Origin: Bacillota bacterium
Lineage (GTDB): Bacteria > Bacillota > Clostridia > Oscillospirales > Acutalibacteraceae
Assembly: GCA_023412845.1 (NCBI GenBank)
Contig: JAEZRH010000161.1
Span: forward strand, 1 to 10,609
Reading direction: 5' to 3'
DNA length: 10,609 nt
Shown: positions 6,831 to 10,609 of the stretch, one piece after another
Position numbering within the stretch: position 1 is the stretch's first letter
Layout of the letters: each line of letters starts with the position of its first letter
Notes under the pieces: generated by a model
What the model was told of the DNA's origin: nothing
What the model saw: the letters and a program-made list of their open reading frames with translations, nothing else
Database searches by the model: none
Made by a program: the position numbers and the translations under genes

Positions 6831-6859
6831 ATCATACCGGATTCAGCGGACAAAGTCAA
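6831..6859 (-). promoter_or_regulatory. Strong sigma-A promoter of rnpB
   Basis: TTGACT (6854-6859) and TATGAT (6831-6836) on the minus strand with exact 17-nt spacing put the start at about 6823-6825, matching the RNA 5' end derived independently from helix P1. The -35 box begins 8 bp after the pncB stop codon. Confidence 0.9.
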
Positions 6860-6866
6860 GTACGGT

Positions 6867-8333
6867 TCAGAACGTATATTCCGAAATCAGGCGGCTCTTG
6901 ATATCCCACAGCTTCTGCGTAAGGTCGACATAATAGTGGTGCGGATTTTCAAACCGCTTGACCTCGTCCCAGAGCGTTTCCACCTGCTCCCTGCAGAAGT
7001 TCTGAAGCTCCTGGAGACTGTGCTCTTTCGCTACGCAGACGCCGTTTCTGAAAATCTGCTCGCGGATATCGACCGCGCGGAAGTTGGTGACCCTCTTCCT
7101 CTTCCAGACATAATCCGGATCGAAAATCTCATACGGGGCGTCTTCCCGTATGGTTTCGTCGTGCAGCGCGATAACGTCCGCAATGGCTTTGCCGGAGTCG
7201 ACGTCGTAAAGCCGGAAGATCTTTTTGAAGCCCGGCGTTGTGATTTTGGAGACATTTTCGCTGATCTTGATCTTCGGCTGGATCTTCCCCTCGGGATTCT
7301 CGACGGCGCTGAGCTTGTACACTCCGCCGAAAACCGGGTGGCTTGAGGACGTGATCATCCGTTCGCCGACACCGAAACTGTCAACGCTGGCACCCTGGAT
7401 CAGCATGTCGCGGATGATATACTCGTCAAGGGAATTGGAGGCGCAGATCTTGCAGTCCGGGAAACCCGCGTCGTCCAGCATCTTGCGCGCCCTGCGCGAA
7501 AGATAGGTGATGTCGCCGCTGTCGATGCGGATGCCGGCCGGCCGGAGCCCGCGGGGAACCAGCTCTTCCCGGAAAATGCGGATGGCGTTCGGCACTCCGG
7601 ATTTCAGCACGTTATAGGTGTCCACAAGGAGCGTGCAGTTCTGCGGATACTCCCGGGCATAAGCACGGAAGGCATCCAGTTCGGAATCGAACAGCTGCAC
7701 CCAGCTGTGGGCCATGGTGCCCAGGGCGGGAACGCCGTAATCGATGCCGCAGAGCGTACAGGCCGTGCCGCAGCAGCCGCCGATATAGGCCGCTCTTGCG
7801 CCCAGCACCGCGCCGTCCGGTCCCTGCGCGCGGCGCGAGCCGAACTCCATCACCGGCCTGCCGCCTGCCGCGCGGCAGATGCGGTTCGCCTTTGTTGCAA
7901 TCAGGCTCTGGTGGTTGACGGTAAGAAGGACCATGGTCTCCATAAACTGCGCCTGGATGACGGGCCCGCGCACCGTGATGATCGGTTCGCCCGGAAAAAT
8001 CGGCATTCCTTCCGGCACCGCCCAGACGTCGCATGAAAAGTGGAAATTTTCAAGATATTTCAGGAATTGCTCGTTGAAAATTCCGCAGCTGCGGAGATAA
8101 TCGATGTCTTCTTTGGTGAACCTCAGGCTGCGGATATAGTCCACAAGCTGCTGAACGCCGGCCATGATGGCGTATCCGCCGTTATCCGGCAGTTCGCGGA
8201 AAAACATGTCGAAATAGACGACGGTGTTCTCGAAGCCGTTTGTCAGGTATCCGTTGGCCATTGTGATTTCATAAAAATCGGTCAGCATCGTGAGGTTGGT
8301 TTTTTGTGCGTCTTTTTTCTCCAAATATTTCAT
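6867..8333 (-). CDS. pncB: Nicotinate phosphoribosyltransferase PncB
   Basis: Cytoplasmic NAD salvage enzyme, 488 aa, converting nicotinate and PRPP to nicotinate mononucleotide. Seen: the N-terminal signature TMLTDFYEITMANGYL (15-30), YFDMFFRELPDNGGYAIMAG (40-59), FGSRRAQGPDGA (164-175), GTMAHSWVQLF with conserved His209, the phosphate-site region RIDSGDITYLSRRARKML (269-286), ASNSLDEY (298-305) and GVGERMITS (321-329). These define the long PncB subgroup of Gram-positive bacteria. Start: ATG 8333 has a G-run directly against it. In-frame TTG 8324 sits 9 nt from that G-run and could be used instead; both leave the domain intact. There is no terminator before rnpB, so pncB transcripts probably run into the RNase P RNA. 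Confidence 0.97.
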   Translation of the reverse strand: MKYLEKKDAQKTNLTMLTDFYEITMANGYLTNGFENTVVYFDMFFRELPDNGGYAIMAGVQQLVDYIRSLRFTKEDIDYLRSCGIFNEQFLKYLENFHFSCDVWAVPEGMPIFPGEPIITVRGPVIQAQFMETMVLLTVNHQSLIATKANRICRAAGGRPVMEFGSRRAQGPDGAVLGARAAYIGGCCGTACTLCGIDYGVPALGTMAHSWVQLFDSELDAFRAYAREYPQNCTLLVDTYNVLKSGVPNAIRIFREELVPRGLRPAGIRIDSGDITYLSRRARKMLDDAGFPDCKICASNSLDEYIIRDMLIQGASVDSFGVGERMITSSSHPVFGGVYKLSAVENPEGKIQPKIKISENVSKITTPGFKKIFRLYDVDSGKAIADVIALHDETIREDAPYEIFDPDYVWKRKRVTNFRAVDIREQIFRNGVCVAKEHSLQELQNFCREQVETLWDEVKRFENPHHYYVDLTQKLWDIKSRLISEYTF

Positions 8334-8350
8334 CCCCCGGTGGAAACAAT

Positions 8351-8512
8351 CTAAAATTTAGTGACTCCCTGCCTATGGAAAAACATATTATGGATTGCTA
8401 CGGCAGCATCGGCCTGCGGCGCCGTACCGGCTTTCATGCGGTGCCGGCGCCCGGTTTCACGGATTGGCAGCACAGCCCGTTGCCGCTGTGTCAAGATCCC
8501 TAGCCAGAACAA
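8351..8512 (-). CDS. Possible 53-aa leader protein upstream of pncB (doubtful)
   Basis: An open frame begins at TTG 8512, 9 nt after a perfect AAGGAG (8522-8527), and ends 17 nt before pncB. The product (LFWLGILTQRQRAVL..., with a basic middle GRRHRMKAG) resembles nothing I know, and its codons overlap stable hairpins. A good ribosome binding site in a non-coding leader is notable, but the reading frame may be chance. It could equally be a decayed gene or a leader peptide controlling pncB. Confidence 0.25.
   Translation of the reverse strand: MFWLGILTQRQRAVLPIRETGRRHRMKAGTAPQADAAVAIHNMFFHRQGVTKF
8418..8490 (-). other. GC-rich hairpin cluster in the pncB leader
   Basis: Between AT-rich flanks, a GC-rich block about 100 bp long holds at least two stable hairpins. 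One pairs 8418-8424 with 8445-8451 (7 bp) and continues with 8426-8429 to 8439-8442 (4 bp). The other pairs 8471-8476 with 8485-8490 around an 8-nt loop. Neither has a following T-run, so they are not terminators. They would lie in the 5' untranslated region of pncB. I do not recognise a known NAD riboswitch in them. Confidence 0.45.
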
Positions 8513-8583
8513 AGAATACCACTCCTTAAAAAAAATAATATTGAATTTCAAGAATAAAGGGCAGTTGGAGGGAAAATACTAAA

Positions 8584-8603
8584 GTACAAAATTAATTTTG
8601 TAC
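8584..8603. promoter_or_regulatory. Perfect 20-bp palindrome, probable operator
   Basis: GTACAAAATTAATTTTGTAC reads identically on both strands over 20 bp, the form expected for a homodimeric repressor site. On the minus strand it overlaps a weak promoter-like pair, TTGTAC (8600-8605) and TAGTAT (8576-8581), spaced 18 nt, which would face pncB. It lies about 60 bp upstream of the plus-strand promoter of the XRE gene. The protein that binds it is unknown; the adjacent XRE protein and a NAD-biosynthesis repressor are both candidates. Confidence 0.55.
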
Positions 8604-8660
8604 AAATTCTGAACAATATCTAAATATTCTACGAATTATGTGAAAATACACCATTTTCGA

Positions 8661-8689
8661 TTGCATTTATTGCAAATAAATATTATACT
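8661..8689 (+). promoter_or_regulatory. Sigma-A promoter of the XRE regulator gene
   Basis: TTGCAT (8661-8666) and TATACT (8684-8689) with exact 17-nt spacing, in AT-rich DNA. Transcription would begin near 8696, giving a leader of about 120 nt before the regulator. Confidence 0.75.
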
Positions 8690-8696
8690 AATGAAT

Positions 8697-8805
8697 ATCG
8701 GCGAGGCTGAACAGAATTCTATTTCTTATAAGGCAATTCGGCAAAGTTCGCCGAGAGGTTAAGATCCGTGAAAAAGATGGTATGTGCAAACCGAACTAAA
8801 GCTGT
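8697..8805 (+). other. Leader RNA with two competing helices before the XRE gene
   Basis: CGGCGA at the very 5' end of the predicted RNA (8699-8704) pairs with TCGCCG (8748-8753), extendable by a T-A and a G-U pair. Alternatively TCGGC (8738-8742) pairs with GCCGA (8750-8754) in a small hairpin. The two use the same bases and exclude each other. A third option pairs TTCGG (8737-8741) with CCGAA (8791-8795), close to the ribosome binding site. This resembles a switching leader, but it matches no riboswitch class that I could recall. Confidence 0.4.
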
Positions 8806-8815
8806 GAGGAGATGA

Positions 8816-9070
8816 ATGAATGTGAGATTACGCAAACAGGCACTCGGCACCCGCAACTTGGTGGGCGCCCGCGTCGAAATGGCGCGCAAGAATCAAGGCA
8901 TGAAGCAGAAGGAACTTCTGGCCCAGCTTCAGGTCAACGGCGTTGATATGAACGCCTCCGGCCTGTCCAAACTGGAGGGGCAGATCCGCTATGTTACGGA
9001 TTTTGAACTTTCGGCGCTGGCCAATATTCTGAACGTTTCGGTAGACTGGCTTCTTGGCAGAGAGAAATAA
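8816..9070 (+). CDS. XRE-family helix-turn-helix transcriptional regulator
   Basis: A stand-alone DNA-binding domain of 84 aa, cytoplasmic, probably a dimeric repressor. Seen: a basic N-terminus (MNVRLRKQALGTRNLVG), then the five-helix Cro/CI fold from about residue 18 to 80: ARVEMARKNQGMKQKELLAQL (helices 1-2), NASGLSKLEGQIRYVTDFEL (recognition helix and helix 4), and ALANILNVSVDWLLG (helix 5). There is no sensing domain. GAGGAG (8806-8811) is 4 nt from ATG 8816 and 10 nt from in-frame GTG 8822, so the true start may be the GTG. It has its own promoter, a leader of about 120 nt and a terminator, and is divergent to pncB. Autoregulation through the palindrome at 8584 is possible but not shown. 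Confidence 0.93.
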   Translation: MNVRLRKQALGTRNLVGARVEMARKNQGMKQKELLAQLQVNGVDMNASGLSKLEGQIRYVTDFELSALANILNVSVDWLLGREK

Positions 9071-9091
9071 CTTTAGCAGATGCCTTGGCAG

Positions 9092-9124
9092 AAGGCGTTT
9101 CGCTCACCGCGAAACGCCTTTTTT
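9092..9124 (+). terminator. Intrinsic terminator of the XRE regulator gene
   Basis: A perfect 12-bp stem (9092-9103 with 9109-9120), 5-nt loop, followed by TTTTTT, starting 22 nt after the stop codon. This separates the regulator from ytvI. Confidence 0.95.
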
Positions 9125-9151
9125 CTACTTTTATTTTCAGCGTTTACAGGT

Positions 9152-9169
9152 TATAATCAATCATACTAT
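9152..9169 (+). promoter_or_regulatory. Probable ytvI promoter, possibly of sporulation sigma type
   Basis: Two -10-like elements precede ytvI: TATAAT (9152-9157), whose -35 position holds only a T-rich sequence, and CATACTAT (9162-9169), which resembles the -10 boxes read by sporulation sigma factors of the SigE/SigG/SigK group (CATA-core). The second would start transcription near 9175, about 12 nt before the ribosome binding site. The -35 is not clear for either, so the sigma factor is uncertain. Confidence 0.45.
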
Positions 9170-9200
9170 TTTATAAGGAAATTGGCAAGGGGTGGTTTGT

Positions 9201-10328
9201 TTGCGCGACTGGCTTCAGCAGTTTACCCGGCTGAAACCGCTGATCGTTTTTTTTGCGACTTTCTCCATCGGTTTCATTCTTTTCGTCGTTACCTTGAAAT
9301 ATACATTTCCGTTCCTCACGGGCTTTCTTCTGGCCCTTCTGGCACAGCCCGTCATCCGCTGGCTGAAGAATTCCCTGCATATGCCTTCCACGCCCGCGGC
9401 GCTGATTGCCACACTGGCGGTCTACGCCGCCCTGTTCGGCCTGATGTTCCTGCTGGGCTACTGGCTGGTAAAAGAAATCAGTTCGCTGTTCACCTATCTC
9501 TCCGGTCTTTCCGAAAAAGATATCAGCGCCATTACCGGTCCGGTCAACGCGATGATCGGTCAGATCGGCGTCGCCCTCAAAAACATCGATTCCAATTTTA
9601 TCAAGGAAAACCAGGAAAAAATCATCGGCATCGCCCAGTCGAGCGTCGGGGTCCTTTCGAAGGTTTTAGGCACCATGCTGCGCCTGCTGACTTCGCTTCC
9701 CGTGATCGTGACCATGCTGATCGTCATGATTTTCTCTACTTACTTTTTCTCAAAAGACATGTGGTCGATCAAGCGCCGCCTGCTGCTGCTGCTTCCGTTC
9801 GGCGCCGCGGGGCATCTGCGCAACTTTTCCCGCAGCGGAGCATCCATGGGCGGCCGCTACATCGGTTCTTATCTTCTGATCTATTTTATCACGTTTCTCG
9901 AAACGCTCGTAGTTTTCTCGGTGCTCGGCGTCCCCTACCCGCTGGTTTTGAGCATCATCACCGGCATTGCGGATATTCTCCCCGTTCTCGGCCCCGGCAC
10001 GATGTACATTCCGCTCGGCATCATCTACCTGGTTCAGGAGGATTATTTCCGTGCCGGCGCGTTGATCGTCTGCTGGCTCCTGATCACCGCGATCCGTCAG
10101 ATCATAGAACCGAAGATCGTCTCTTCCTCCATCAATATTCATCCTCTGGTGGTTCTGGCCGGTCTGTATTTCTCGCTGGTAGCGGGAAACCTGTGGATTC
10201 TGATCTATATTTCCCTGCTCGCGGTCTGCTACAATTTTCTGGTGCATGCGGAAATCCTTCCGCCCCTTTTTGCAGATGACAGGAACGGCAGCCCTGAAAA
10301 TGGGAAAAAGGCCGGAAGAGGCGGCTGA
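9201..10328 (+). CDS. ytvI: Sporulation integral membrane protein YtvI (AI-2E transporter family)
   Basis: A polytopic membrane protein of 375 aa, the normal length for the family. Seen: two N-terminal membrane segments (about 12-52), a third near 67-92, an amphipathic extracytoplasmic stretch (95-150, LSEKDISAITGPVNAMIGQI), then five more segments from about 160 to 355. The family signature is GIADILPVLGPGTMYIPLG, with RQIIEPKIVSSSINIHPLVV before the last pair of helices. In spore formers YtvI is a sporulation-associated protein whose transported substrate is not established; autoinducer export is known only for other members. Start: TTG 9201 is 8 nt from AAGGGG (9187-9192); an in-frame GTG at 9192 overlaps that site and is unlikely. 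It ends 12 bp from the convergent ATPase gene. Confidence 0.9.
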   Translation: MRDWLQQFTRLKPLIVFFATFSIGFILFVVTLKYTFPFLTGFLLALLAQPVIRWLKNSLHMPSTPAALIATLAVYAALFGLMFLLGYWLVKEISSLFTYLSGLSEKDISAITGPVNAMIGQIGVALKNIDSNFIKENQEKIIGIAQSSVGVLSKVLGTMLRLLTSLPVIVTMLIVMIFSTYFFSKDMWSIKRRLLLLLPFGAAGHLRNFSRSGASMGGRYIGSYLLIYFITFLETLVVFSVLGVPYPLVLSIITGIADILPVLGPGTMYIPLGIIYLVQEDYFRAGALIVCWLLITAIRQIIEPKIVSSSINIHPLVVLAGLYFSLVAGNLWILIYISLLAVCYNFLVHAEILPPLFADDRNGSPENGKKAGRGG

Positions 10329-10337
10329 CCGCCTTCC
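10314..10337. terminator. Hairpin spanning the convergent gene ends
   Basis: GGCGG (10320-10324) pairs with CCGCC (10329-10333) around the ytvI stop codon, and GGAA (10314-10317) with TTCC (10334-10337) after a 2-nt bulge. There is no T-run on either strand, so it is at best a weak terminator in the 12-bp gap between the convergent genes. Confidence 0.35.
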
Positions 10338-10340
10338 TTC

Positions 10341-10609
10341 CTACCCTCTGTCGAACCGCTTCCGGACGGCTTTTTCAAGCTCCACGACGGCGAGCGGCAC
10401 AAGCGACAAAGCGGCGACCACAAGCCATTGCATCTCCGTCAGGGCGGCTGTTTTGAAGATTTCTCCCAACGGGCGCACCACGATCACCGCAGCCTGCAGA
10501 AACACGCAGGCGATGGCCGAGAGCACCATCTGGGGATTCCGGGCATGATCCTGACGGAAAATCGACCGTTCGGAACGCATATTGAAAGTATGCACAACCT
10601 GCGAAAGGC
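10341..10609 (-). CDS. P-type cation-transporting ATPase, C-terminal end (cut by window edge)
   Basis: The last 89 codons of a large membrane ATPase running off the right edge. Seen: LSQVVHTFNMRSERSIF at the start of the fragment, the signature between the last membrane helices of the Ca2+-ATPase-like P2 group, then two hydrophobic segments (NPQMVLSAIACVFLQAAVIV and MQWLVVAALSLVPLAVVELE), matching the M9-M10 part of the cation ATPase C-terminal domain, and a short basic tail VRKRFDRG. Catalytic domains lie outside the window, so the ion (calcium is the usual one for this group) cannot be named. The frame is open to the window edge; the ATG or GTG codons inside are not real starts. Confidence 0.9.
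   Translation of the reverse strand, partial: LSQVVHTFNMRSERSIFRQDHARNPQMVLSAIACVFLQAAVIVVRPLGEIFKTAALTEMQWLVVAALSLVPLAVVELEKAVRKRFDRG

Noticed and set aside
6389..7346. Open frames across the RNase P RNA on both strands (for example 6389-6859 minus and 6522-7346 plus)
   Set aside because: They overlap rnpB, which has universally conserved core sequences, a promoter and a terminator; the frames arise from GC-rich RNA sequence.
8691..8762. 23-codon frame starting ATG 8691 in the XRE leader
   Set aside because: The ATG lies upstream of the predicted transcription start and has no ribosome binding site; RNA structure explains the segment better.
8697..8815. A c-di-GMP, glycine or other known riboswitch in the XRE leader
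   Set aside because: GGCAAA and GCAAACC fragments recall the c-di-GMP-I class, but the GACGCAAAGCC segment and its paired stems are missing; no other class I could recall matched.
9080..10279. 399-codon open frame on the plus strand overlapping ytvI
   Set aside because: It is ytvI read in another frame; the product is His/Arg/Ser-rich with no membrane pattern, while the ytvI frame shows the AI-2E family signature.

Overview
The window looks like chromosomal DNA of a spore-forming-lineage Gram-positive anaerobe of the Clostridia, probably near the Oscillospiraceae. The basis is a class A RNase P RNA, a sporulation-type YtvI membrane protein, a lipoprotein solute-binding protein with a lipobox, strong AAGGAG-type ribosome binding sites, and GC-rich genes separated by AT-rich promoter regions. 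The genus assignment is inference. I see no prophage, insertion sequence, CRISPR array or obvious defence island; most genes are housekeeping or transport genes.

Left part (1-3360, minus strand): a dipeptide-type ABC importer operon, dppA (lipoprotein receptor), dppB and the start of dppC (cut by the window edge). It is read from a good sigma-A promoter at 3325-3353, about 260 nt upstream of dppA. An 11-bp stem-loop lies between dppA and dppB and may set the receptor above the permeases. From 3544 on the plus strand, an extended -10 promoter drives a 72-aa coiled-coil protein of unknown function. It converges on a minus-strand msrA-msrB fusion gene for methionine sulfoxide repair, with two hairpins between them.

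Middle (5180-8333, minus strand): an M24 metallopeptidase of the Xaa-Pro aminopeptidase type, the RNase P RNA gene rnpB with its own near-consensus promoter and terminator, and pncB (nicotinate phosphoribosyltransferase, NAD salvage). The rnpB promoter begins only a few bases after the pncB stop codon. The peptidase has its own TTGACA-17-TATGAT promoter. A peptide importer and a proline-specific peptidase in one window would fit amino acid scavenging, but they are separate transcription units.

Right part (8334-10609): a 480-bp divergent intergenic region between pncB (minus) and a small XRE-family regulator (plus). It holds a perfect 20-bp palindrome, a GC-rich run of hairpins on the pncB side, and a sigma-A promoter whose ~120-nt leader can form two mutually exclusive helices before the regulator gene. 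After a clean terminator comes ytvI (AI-2E family transporter-like protein), converging on the 3' end of a P-type cation ATPase that runs off the window. The divergent region is the part least explained by known features and is where I would look first for undescribed regulation.
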